In this document: positions 42,901 to 54,900 of the stretch, piece after piece
Position numbering within the stretch: the stretch's first letter is position 1
Layout of the letters: each line of letters starts with the position of its first letter
Assembly: GCF_012273895.1 (NCBI RefSeq)
Contig: NC_052115.1
Location: forward strand, 8,053,183 to 8,117,182
Length of the DNA stretch: 64,000 nt
Direction: 5' to 3'
Source: Zerene cesonia
Lineage: Eukaryota > Arthropoda > Insecta > Lepidoptera > Pieridae
The notes under the pieces: generated by a model
The model's input: only the letters and a program-made list of their open reading frames with translations
Databases searched by the model: none
What the model was told of the DNA's origin: nothing
Program-made: the position numbers and the translations under genes

Positions 42901-45900
42901 GTCAACAGCTGGGTCACGTATTGCGTATCCGCAAACATCCACGGGCGGCGGTGATCGCTTACCGCACCATACCTCCCCCCCACTTGTGTGAACAGATAAA
43001 CTCACAGAAAGTGCGTCGCGTGCGCATCCACCGCCTCGTTGAGCCACACGAGGGCGGAGGGGGCGGAGGGGGCGGAGGGGGCGGAGGGGGCGGAGCGGGC
43101 GAGCGCGGCGCGCACGGCGCAGGCGCGGCGCAGCAGGTCGCCCGACACGCCCCACCAGCCGCCCGGCGCCGTCATGCGCTCCAGGTGCGCGCTGCCCAGC
43201 GAGCGGCTCGCGCGCACGTACGCCGCCCACGCCTGCCGGGCACGCACAGGTACGGTCACTGGGACGCCGAGGCGTTAGCGAGAGAATCAGGCGTAGGCTA
43301 GACTCGGACACAGAAACGATGACGGGAGAATCACGCATAGACTAGACTTGGACACAGATGCGATGTCGGGAGAGAGTCAGGCATAGACGAGACTCGGACC
43401 CAGAGGCGATGACGGGAGAATCAAGCACCGACTAGACCCGGACCCAGAAGCGATGACTGGAGAATCAGACATATCATCACACACCTAATAATCTGGATGA
43501 GTCGCCGATCAGTGAGTCCCACATACCCATTATGCAGTGAAACTGTAGAGGGGGATGGCCAAGGGTATTTGGCAACGTTAGAAAAGGCATAATATGGCAT
43601 ACTCCGATAGGAGATTGAAACCGAGAAGTTTTGAGAGAGGCACGTGAAATTTTGTGTCAGAAAGGTCTGAAAGGGGAGAAGCAAAATAAACCAGAACTAG
43701 CACAAGAAGAATGAAGGGAGGTAAAAGGGAGAGTAGAGAAAACCAAATATAGTGTTAATGTACTGCGCAAGTGATCGCTGGACTCTTCCCACCGACCGCT
43801 CGGTGACGCCACAAGCTCTATAGTGCTTTGTGGAAAGAAACCGACACTATGGACATACTCGTATTATGAGAATCGCAGCTGTATCGAAAAACGAAAGACA
43901 AAAAATGACACTGTCTGACCTGATAGGATTAAGGAGGTAAAACAAGTACAATTACTATAGTTACAAAAATAAGAAAAAACACAAAACAATCAGAGACAAA
44001 AAAACAGTCATAAAATCAATTAGGATAGTAAGGGAATCTCGTGAAATTGTGATTGAAGATTAGTGCGTTCAAACAAACAAACTCTTCAGCTTTATAATTT
44101 AAGTATAGACTATTGAATACAAAACAAAAACGTTTTTCTTAAAAGAAATGCTTTTCTATTTGCTTAATAATTTATTACGATATATCTGCTTATTAGACAC
44201 AAATTGATTAATTTACAAGAACAAACAAAAATATTTATATAAAATCTACACAGAAATCACAGAGCAATCAACAAATAAATAAATTAAACTCACCGGGCTA
44301 TCCTCGGGGATGAGAGAGAACTGTGACTCCAGCAGTTGGCACAACCAGGCCCTGTTCGCCTCGTGGATCCTCTCATTATCCAGGGTGCGGCTGATGCTCT
44401 CCAGCTGCTTGATGAACAGCTCCCAGTTGCCCAGCGAATGCGCTAGGCTCCTCTCCACCGAGGGTCTGAGGGCGATGGGCGGCATGGTGCGGCACAGGAT
44501 CGGGAGGTGATCGAATAGAAGCATTATGTCTGACTCCTGAAAGTGTTTATCGGTTTGTTCATCATATTTTCCGGGTTTTTTATTTTGATATTCGATTTCG
44601 CTTCTTCATACAAAATTAAAATGGATTTATTTGTCTTTTAATAGCAGTACCTGGATGACCGAGCTTCGCTCGGTATAACTTCTTGAAGTTAGATCGATTT
44701 ATCGCCCCGAAACCCCCTATATACTAAATTTCTTGAAAATCGTTGGAGCCGATTCCGAGATTCCAATTATATATATATAGAAGAATTGCTCGTTTAAAGA
44801 TATGAGATTTATAATTATTATTATAAACAGCTGTTTTTTTATGAATTTGACATTACTGTCATTATTTAAGTGCTGTATCATTTTACATTGAAAACTATTA
44901 TTTTATTTCTCAAAATACAAGTAATGTTACACAAAAAGTGATTTTAACTCGAGATAGCAATAATGAGTGATAAGATAACACTTTATTACTATGTGTATAT
45001 TACTATATTAAAAACTTCTACTCCTATATTGTTAACACTGACCTCCGTAGTCCCAGGTTCGATTCCAGCTAAGAAGTTATCCACCATGCGCTTAGCCGAT
45101 GGTGCCGTAAGCGCCTGCCTCGCAGCCAGCTGGATGCTGTTCATCCTCCAGGGGGTGCCGCGGTGGAACACCTCGTGCAGGAAGCTCAGGCCCATAGGAG
45201 GGAGCGGACGAGGGTACTCGGCGGCCAGGGTGCTGAATATAGCAAGCAGCACTGGCTCTTGGATGTCGTAGGTGGGTGATGTTATCTGTTTAGTTGAAGT
45301 GAAAAGAACTTGATAGGTATAGGATTTATAATTATTTAACAAATATATAGCTCAATTATTTCTCAGTAACAGAGGTTATTAATCAACCTTTTGCTGGGCG
45401 CAGAAAATTTCTTCGGAAAATTTATTCACGCGTTGTGGATAATATAGTAGAAGATTTAATTATGGGTTTTCCATAATAATTAATCTAAAAAGTCATTTTT
45501 CTTATGTCCAGTGAAAGTTACTTGCCTCCGCTAGTATCGTACTCTATAACGGTTTTTAAACCCCATTAAATTATTTTTTTTAATATAGATAGTGATAATG
45601 ATAATGATGCAATCATAGATAAACTCCTGTCTATGATCGCGACAATCTCGAATAACAGTATGGTTTCAAATCGAACTAGATTTGAATAAGAATTGATTAT
45701 TTACATCGGCCGGTAAGGAATATAGTATAAAAAGTTTAATTCATCATCACTAGATGGCGCTACTAGTCGTATAAATCGCACTATGGTTATTCTATTTGCG
45801 ATGCGTAAGACATTTTCTCCAAGTTGTTGTAGTTACTCTGGTTTCCCTTCAAAACGTATAAATCTTTCGCCTTTTACTAAAGATTTCCGTGGAGGGGAAC

Positions 45901-48900
45901 ACTCAAATGAGTCTAACTCAATTTTTGATGCTCTGCTATTAGTAGAGCTTATAAAAGTTTCAAATTTCAATTTAAATGGGTAGTTAATGATAATTAATAA
46001 TAATGTATTTGTTATGTATATCATATTGTACATTGGAAGTATTTAATTAATTAGTGTTATAGTAACACATTCCGATAGTAGATTTGTTGTATTTAACAGC
46101 GGAATTAAATATAATCAATATAGCTTATCATATTATAAATTATAAATATCATTCTATGATTTTACTTCTACGCATTTAAGTAAATAAAGTAAGAGCTATC
46201 TCAATGTTTACAGTTGTCAGTTCGTATATAAAGTATATAAAAATAAATTAATAAAAAAAATATATTTCGAGAATGTTATCAATAAGAAAAAAATGCTATT
46301 AATTATTTTATGTTCAAATGAGAATGATATTATTGTTTATTTTTAAACATACAAGGTAGGTTGGTAATGATTACCTGATTATAACTAACACACTTTCATA
46401 GAAAGAATTATTTTCTGGTTTGTCCAACAGAGTTTATACTTCGCTTGTAATTCATATATCGCGATGTTATTCCTAATATCGCCTTGTAATTCCTAATATC
46501 GATAAATCTAATTAATAAAGAAAAATTAAAATCTGTTTGTTAAGTCTTAAATGTAACTATGTATGTTCCTTTAAAATCAACTTTAAATATACAACCGTAA
46601 GATTGAAAAAAAAAACCGTGAGATCATAATCTAACTCGCAAGATTAGATAGACTGATGAAATATCACAAATCAAATATCACATATAATGCAAATATATCG
46701 CAGTAATGTATTATTATTTAACCTAAAATAACCCATCATTTAGAAATTAAAGACTTTTTAATGGATTTTAAACGCGATTTATAGCAAAAAGAAGCATTGG
46801 CAGTCGACTGAAGGAACAGCCATCATCTACAGTCTACACTAATATTATAAAGCGGAGACTTTCGTATTCTTGTATGTTTGTCACGTTTCCACGCAAAATC
46901 TGCTGGACCGATTTCGAAAAATTCTATTGGAAAGCTATACATGCACCACGGGCGAAGCCGGGGCGAACAGCTTGTCTTAATCTCACAATATGACGGTATC
47001 ACATCGAAAGATGGTAATACCGAAAAATAGTGCAATAAACTGTAAGCATGTTAAGAATATAAAAGACCAACAGATTGCAATTTGATGATAACATATACAT
47101 TTTTAAACGACTTTCAAAAACGAAATGGCGGTTCTATGTTTGTCTGTATCATACATAATGATCATATTTTCGAACAGAGAAACACCGACAATCGAAAAAC
47201 CGAAAGATTTTTGGTCCAGTTTGACTTGAAATAGATGAGTGGTAATTATTATAATGGTAAACTGTACTACTCCTATACGGCTGGACCGATTTTAATGAAA
47301 TTTTTCCGATGGTATTCGAGAATGGTTTCGATTGACAATTCAAACGAAAGCGATACCAGCTTAATAAATTCAAATTTTTCCTCTCAACAAACTCGCCTGT
47401 TTCCTGAAGCAGTCAAGCATGCCCCTGACCACGCTGTGCGGGGGCAAGTGCCCCAAGCCCTGGGGCTCTCTGCCCTCTATCGCGTACACGCCGCTGCGGT
47501 AGGTGCGCACTTCCCTCTCTATTAGCTTGCTAACTAGATACTGCACACCCGGGAGCGCATCTTGATTGGTGTTTTTAAACACCTCTGGCCATATTTCACC
47601 TGAAAATTTTATTTTATTACTCCTTAATTAAAACTGTATGTATAAACGAATCTCATCACTAATAGTTGGAAAAAGTTCAGTACAGTCAATTAGGCGGCCT
47701 TATCACTTAATAGTGATCTCTTCCACACAACCGAGGCAAAGTTTAAGAAGTTAAAAGGTTTAATAGAGAAGACAGGCAGTAAAAAAAATTAAAAGAACAT
47801 AATATATTAACCTACTGAATATACTAAAACAAGAAATTCGTGAATTAATACTTAAAATTTATAATAAGAATATATAAGAGTTAAAAAATTTAAAAATACA
47901 AAATCAATTGAAACAATCATTAAAACATACAAGGTATGTTTAAAAATAAACATATCATTCTCATTTGAACATAAAATAATTAATAGCATTTTTTTCTTAT
48001 TGATAACGTTCTCAAAATATATATTTTTTATTAATTTATTTTTATATACTTTTTAAACGAAATGACAACTGTAAACATGGAGGTAGCTCTTACTTTATTT
48101 ACTTAAATGCGTAGAAGAAAAATCACAGAATGGTGTTTATAATTTATAATAAGCTATATTGAATATTGATTATATTTAATTTCGCTGTTAATTACAACAA
48201 ATATACTATTGGAATGTGTTACAATCACAATAATAAATTAACTACTTCCAGTGTACAATATGATATACATAACAAATACATTATTATTAACTATCATTAA
48301 CTACCGATTTAAATTGAAATTTGAAAATTTTTATAAGCTCTACTAATAGCAGAGCATCAAAAATTGAGTTAGACTCATTTGAGTGTTCCCCTCCACGGAA
48401 ATCTTTAGTAAAAGGCGAAAGATTTATACGTTTTGAAGGGAAACCAGAGTGACTGCAACAACTTGTAGAAAATCTCTTACACTTTGCAAAAAGTATAACC
48501 ATAGTGTGATTTACACTACAACTAGCGCCATCTAGTCACTGTTTTAATATTGCCAAATACACTTCTAGAATAAATTAGATTTTAATTAATGAAGAATGAA
48601 ATGGATGCAAAATCAATCATAACAGTAATCACTGTTGATTACTGTTATGTAATAATTTTTGATTATTTACAAGCCGGCGACAATTATAAAAACTGAACGT
48701 TATAAATTATAAAGTAAGGAATTTAAGCATTATTTTAAGAAGACAGCATTTTATGAGATTTGTAATTCTGGTAAAAAGTACCAAATAAAACAAAAATTCA
48801 ATTAATTTATGTTTGCCAATCTCGATGACAAATAAAAATATATAAAACAAATATTCCAATACATTAATTAAAAATACATTATTATATCAGCGCCATCTAT

Positions 48901-51900
48901 GTTCATATTAAAAACATTCATTTGCGTTTTCTACATCGGAATCGGTTTATTTGTATATGCGATAGATGGCGTTCAAATAATACAATTTTTTATTTTACTT
49001 CATATAGTCAAATATAGTGTTTCTTGTTAAAATCTTTTAATTAAAAATACTACGTTTTAATTAGATAACAATAAGTTTGTTTACAAAATTGTATTTTATT
49101 ATTCACTTGTTCCGTTATGATTGTTGATTAAATTACATTAAAATTTGGGGAAAAATAACATAATGAATATGTCGTAGGCGAATGGTTAAATCTGCAGTTT
49201 CAATAAAAACCTAGCCTTTCTGTGACAACAATAATCTACCTGAATAACAGCAATATCGATTTAAAATTAAAAATTAAACGGTGCCGTTCAATAAAGAGCC
49301 TAGGCTATTATTGAAACAGTTTCGATACGCGTTTGTACTCACACGGTATGTAATCCAATACATCTTCGGGTCTTCTCACAGCATCTACAGGTGTTTTGCA
49401 ATACGCGGGCGGCAGTTTCACTGTCCGTCTGTATATCTGAAAAATTATATTGACTATATCTAATATATAAAATTCTCGTGTCACAGTTTTCGTTGCCATA
49501 CTCCTCCGAAACGGCTTGACCGATTCCTCTGAAATTTGGTAAGCATATTGGGTAGGTCTGAGAATCGGCCAACATCTATTTTTTATCCCGATATTCCTAC
49601 GGGATACGGACTTACGCGGGTGAAACCGCGGGGCACAGCTAGTCTAATATATAAAATTCTCGTGTCACAGTTTTCGTTGCCATACTCCTCCGAAACCGTT
49701 TGACCGATTTTGATGAAATTTTTTGTGCTTATCCGGTATCTATGAGAATCGGCCAACATCTATTTTTCATACCCCTAAATGATAAGAGTAAGGCAGAACA
49801 GCGTTTGCCGGGTGCAGCTAGTTGACTATATAATTATCTATAGTAATATCATTTTTTTTTTTGTTTATTTTAGTATTTTTGCACGTTTGTAACGTTATTC
49901 CATAAAAAGCACAGGAACGATTTCTAAAATTCTTCCAGCATTAGAAAGCTGCATCTTCACTGAGTAACACAGGCTATATATGTATCACGGGCGAAGCCGG
50001 GGCGAACAGTTAGCTAAACATGTTTACATACAAATGTTAATGATAAAAAAAAATTGAGCAAACAATTTGAACAATAAGAAGACATTGATTATTTTAATCG
50101 AGTCTATTATAAAAGTCTGGGGAAAGACTGAATATATAATAATGTTAATAACTATTTCTAACGAAAGACCGTCTTTAAATTGTTTGAACTAGCCCAGATA
50201 TTAACGTTTTCAATTAAAAACAATTATCAAAATCGGTTCACCTAACCGAAAGTTCTGATTTTAGATTCTGAAGATGATGTTGTGGAAAGCAATTATTTTA
50301 AATTTTTCATAAAATGCATATATATATATATATGAATATTTTAATTTTTCATTTATTCAGAATTTTTAAATTAAATTACAATAAATTTTAAACATTACCG
50401 GCCTACATTTAAACAGAAATATGACGTCCCGTGTCCCGTATTAGAGTATTGGGAAGATGATGTACAGCTGTTTCACTGATCGATTTTCTTTATGGACAAG
50501 ATTTCTGTGTCCTGGTAATCGAACCCAGGACCCCTCAGTTCTACGCTCACGCGTAAACCCCTGTGCCTAGGAGCCGGTTAAAAACATAAATAAAGCTGCC
50601 CAGACTTGCCCTGATCCACCCGGGTAGATACATAATTATTGTTATATAACCTATGCCTACTGACTTGACAGACTATGACTATACTTAGTCTGGCCATAAA
50701 TACTGTTACACTTAATTATAAAAAAATATTACATTTGAATTTCGAATCTGTCANNNNNNNNNNNNNNNNNNNNNNNNNNNNNNNNNNNNNNNNNNNNNNN
50801 NNNNNNNNNNNNNNNNNNNNNNNNNNNNNNNNNNNNNNNNNNNNNNNNNNNNNNNNNNNNNNNNNNNNNNNNNNNNNNNNNNNNNNNNNNNNNNNNNNNN
50901 NNNNNNNNNNNNNNNNNNNNNNNNNNNNNNNNNNNNNNNNNNNNNNNNNNNNNNNNNNNNNNNNNNNNNNNNNNNNNNNNNNNNNNNNNNNNNNNNNNNN
51001 NNNNNNNNNNNNNNNNNNNNNNNNNNNNNNNNNNNNNNNNNNNNNNNNNNNNNNNNNNNNNNNNNNNNNNNNNNNNNNNNNNNNNNNNNNNNNNNNNNNN
51101 NNNNNNNNNNNNNNNNNNNNNNNNNNNNNNNNNNNNNNNNNNNNNNNNNNNNNNNNNNNNNNNNNNNNNNNNNNNNNNNNNNNNNNNNNNNNNNNNNNNN
51201 NNNNNNNNNNNNNNNNNNNNNNNNNNNNNNNNNNNNNNNNNNNNNNNNNNNNNNNNNNNNNNNNNNNNNNNNNNNNNNNNNNNNNNNNNNNNNNNNNNNN
51301 NNNNNNNNNNNNNNNNNNNNNNNNNNNNNNNNNNNNNNNNNNNNNNNNNNNNNNNNNNNNNNNNNNNNNNNNNNNNNNNNNNNNNNNNNNNNNNNNNNNN
51401 NNNNNNNNNNNNNNNNNNNNNNNNNNNNNNNNNNNNNNNNNNNNNNNNNNNNNNNNNNNNNNNNNNNNNNNNNNNNNNNNNNNNNNNNNNNNNNNNNNNN
51501 NNNNNNNNNNNNNNNNNNNNNNNNNNNNNNNNNNNNNNNNNNNNNNNNNNNNNNNNNNNNNNNNNNNNNNNNNNNNNNNNNNNNNNNNNNNNNNNNNNNN
51601 NNNNNNNNNNNNNNNNNNNNNNNNNNNNNNNNNNNNNNNNNNNNNNNNNNNNNNNNNNNNNNNNNNNNNNNNNNNNNNNNNNNNNNNNNNNNNNNNNNNN
51701 NNNNNNNNNNNNNNNNNNNNNNNNNNNNNNNNNNNNNNNNNNNNNNNNNNNNNAGTAATAAATGTTATTTGCAGTTAACAATTTTCTTTTTTCTTTATTA
51801 CAATATTTATGGCAAGACTAGGTATACTAGTCAGGTACTATGACTACGTACCTGATTATACTCATGACGGTCTATGAATATTAACTGTGACTATGACTGA

Positions 51901-54900
51901 CTGTAACTATGACTGACTGTGACCATACCTCGGGCACATCCTTCAGCTTATAATCCTCAATCCTGTAATTGGCCAGCGCTCCGCAGGCCGCCTCGCACAC
52001 GGGGGGCGAGGCCTCCGCGAGCAGCGCCCACAGGCGGCGCGCCGCGTCGCCGACGAGCGCGTCGTACGCGGCTGTGGACGCGCGGAGCCCGGGGACTTCG
52101 CCCAGCAACTTGCACAAGCTGAAATGAGAGAATACATATATTTTTTAATTGTATAGAAATCAAAACTGGACATGTATAGAAATAAACGTAATAAGGTAAA
52201 GAAAAAAATATCATAAGCTCAAAAAGATAAACTTCCTTCAAATTGTCAGAATTAGACCAAATTTAATTGACCAATGATCCAATGTACTTTAGTTTTCATA
52301 TAAGAAAACTGCATTCGATGTTACACTAAATTCAGTGATTTGAACTATCTGTATTACCTGCCTTTCATGTTTATTTTTGTCCTATTATTTGAAAGATATA
52401 ACATAAATTGGTTACCGAATTTATTGGGAAAATAGCACAGATACCTTACTACTCGAGAAACTAGATACTAGAACTCAAAGGCCCTATTGCCCCAAGACCA
52501 AAACCCACCTGGCCTGTACAGCGGGCCGGTTGTCCCTTCCCAATCTAGGCTCCAGGGCCTTCCAGGTCCCCGGCGGGGCCACAGCGTTTCCCCGCCACAG
52601 AGCCCCCAGGGCCTCTAACGCGAGGGACGTGGCCGTGGCCCCCGCTTTGTCGGTACACCGGTTGAGCAGTGACGATATCACGGACACCAGTTCTAGACCG
52701 TGGGAGGACGCTCTGGAAAAATAAAATATTCATAATATTTTATTTCTGTAATTTTTTAATTGCGAAATTTAATTCATAATTCGACATTTTTCTATTTTTT
52801 TTTCATTTATATGTAGATAGCATCTTTTGAATGTTTTAAAACTAGAAATAAAATAAAAAATGTATTTTTTTTAAACAGTGAGTAAATATTAATTGAATTA
52901 CATATAACAGAACAAGTGAATTAATCGAATAAATCGTTAGATTTCATTATCATTTTGTAGAAATGCAATTCTGCAATTATGTACTTTTATTTTTTTGTAT
53001 TTAAAAGAAAATTTCTATTTATTAGTCTGAGCCGGATCTGCCAACAATTTCATCAAATTTGAAAATGAAAGTTCTAGAAAGTACAGTTTTATAAACAAAT
53101 GGCTTTACAGTAATCATTTATAAATTGGAATTAAATTTTAAATTACTTACGCGGCAAAGATGCTTAGTAATGTTATATAGCGTTGATGATAATGATGGTG
53201 ATGATGATGGTGATGATGAGAATCATTACGGTGATGATGATGATGATGATGATGAGAATCATGACTGTGATAAAACAATATACCTCGCTTCACAAATCCG
53301 CTTAACAGCGACCGCTTTGGCCACGTCCACCTCCCACTTGAGGTCATCTGGCCCAATCGCAGTGTCCACGAGACACTCTTGCAGGTACGGAAAACAACGC
53401 ACCTAAGGCGAGCGATAGTCATTTTAATAAAAAATATTTGAAAACTTTATTTTATAAATTACCTATGTCTTTGGGGGAGATAGAACAATGACAACAATTT
53501 TCTATCACGGAGCTATCGAGTGATAAATAAAGAAATTCAGACTCCATTGTTGCATGTCGGTTAAAAATGATTTAAAAAATCAACTTACAAAAGACACATA
53601 CGCACATTCGCAGAGGCACTATCTTTAAGAATGTACGTGGTGATCGCTTACCATCAGGCAAACCACCAGCTCAGTTATGCTCTATGACATAAAAAAGTCA
53701 TACAATCTTTACCACAAAATAAATTAGTTCCTGAGTAGAATACCTGAGTTTCAGCCAGACTGGTGTACAGCATGATAAGGAGGGAAGTGGGCGCTCCTCT
53801 GTTAGCTTTCAGCTTGTTCAGCACCGACACTAAAGTTGGTACATTTTCCTGAAAATGGTATTTAAAACAAATGAATCTATTTGTATTATATAACTTCTTT
53901 ATTTTTAAGCTACTTATATATATGTACGTATCCTTTTTGTGACAATAAATTTTTATTATTATTATTATTTATTATAACAAATGAATCTTTTCTACAAATA
54001 AGACAAGTGGCGTGGTACTAATGTATATTTCCTTTGAAATACAAAAATAATTTATCATTAATATTATACAGGCTACAGTTTGTAAGTATGGATGGACTTT
54101 TAGATGATTGTAACTCTTTCATGCGAATGCAGCATATTGTATTTGTATGCAATTTTATACAAAGATGAGTATTTATAAGTCTGGAATAACGGGTACCACG
54201 CAAGTTCTGCATAGTTTTTTAACGCTATAAATCTAAAAAATAATTCTTATATAATAAAAAAAATTGTAATAATCCATTTAATACTGACCTTAGTGGCAGC
54301 CATTAACGGCAAACCCTTCAAGCACTCCAGCCTAACATTCGGCCGCTCCTCATTAGCAATAATATACACCAACATTGGCAACACTGCCACTGACACTTCC
54401 CGTTTCACCCCCACCACACCGATTATGCACTTTATCGCCATGATGATAAGGTCCTCTTCCGCACTCCTATCGAAACACACCCCGACCAAAAACGGCAGTA
54501 GCTCCACTTTCAAACAGTCACGTTGTGTCAAACGATCGAACCACTCTCTCAACTTGGCCGGGTTATCCCTAACACGTTCCCACGTGTCTAACAATTTGTA
54601 GTACGCATATAAACGTCCATCTGTGTGCACTAGATTCTGGAACATTCTATTCTGTTTCAAGTTTGCCGTGTATAAGGAACTGTTAGATTTACTGTTTTGA
54701 TGTAGGTCTAAGATTTTAGCGGCGACGCTCAGAGCGTCATTTGTTAAATATGAGGGTAGATGGAGCCACTGTAGTGAGAATCCGACGAAGGAATTCAGGC
54801 CAAGCACTGAGTAGTCACATTTACTTATTATATTAAGACCTGGAAGCAGATAATTATTTATTTTCTTTTTTCATTGTATCAATTTATTCTAGAACTATTT

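Noticed and set aside
42708..43338. Long GC-rich frames on both strands (up to 197 aa)
   Set aside because: They are shadows of FOCAD exon 15 and its minisatellites extended through SINE-like sequence. Only the frame with splice sites and FOCAD similarity is kept.
45783..48502. Matching 66-71 aa frames on opposite strands as a duplicated gene
   Set aside because: They are parts of the inverted 600-bp repeat arms. Similarity at DNA level extends well beyond the frames and both stop without gene-like structure.
50507..50578. Possible tRNA gene
   Set aside because: It has a good B box but no convincing acceptor stem or A box by eye, so it is treated as a tRNA-derived SINE relic.
50675..51781. 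Long open frames on both strands across the N run
   Set aside because: They consist almost entirely of undetermined bases and contain no real coding information.
53125..53422. Asp-rich and His-rich frames
   Set aside because: They are created by the GAT microsatellite next to FOCAD exon 8. Only 53284-53402 in the minus-strand FOCAD frame is coding.
54293..54601. Plus-strand 102-aa frame
   Set aside because: It is antisense to FOCAD exon 6, whose 184-codon frame has proper splice sites and fits the protein.
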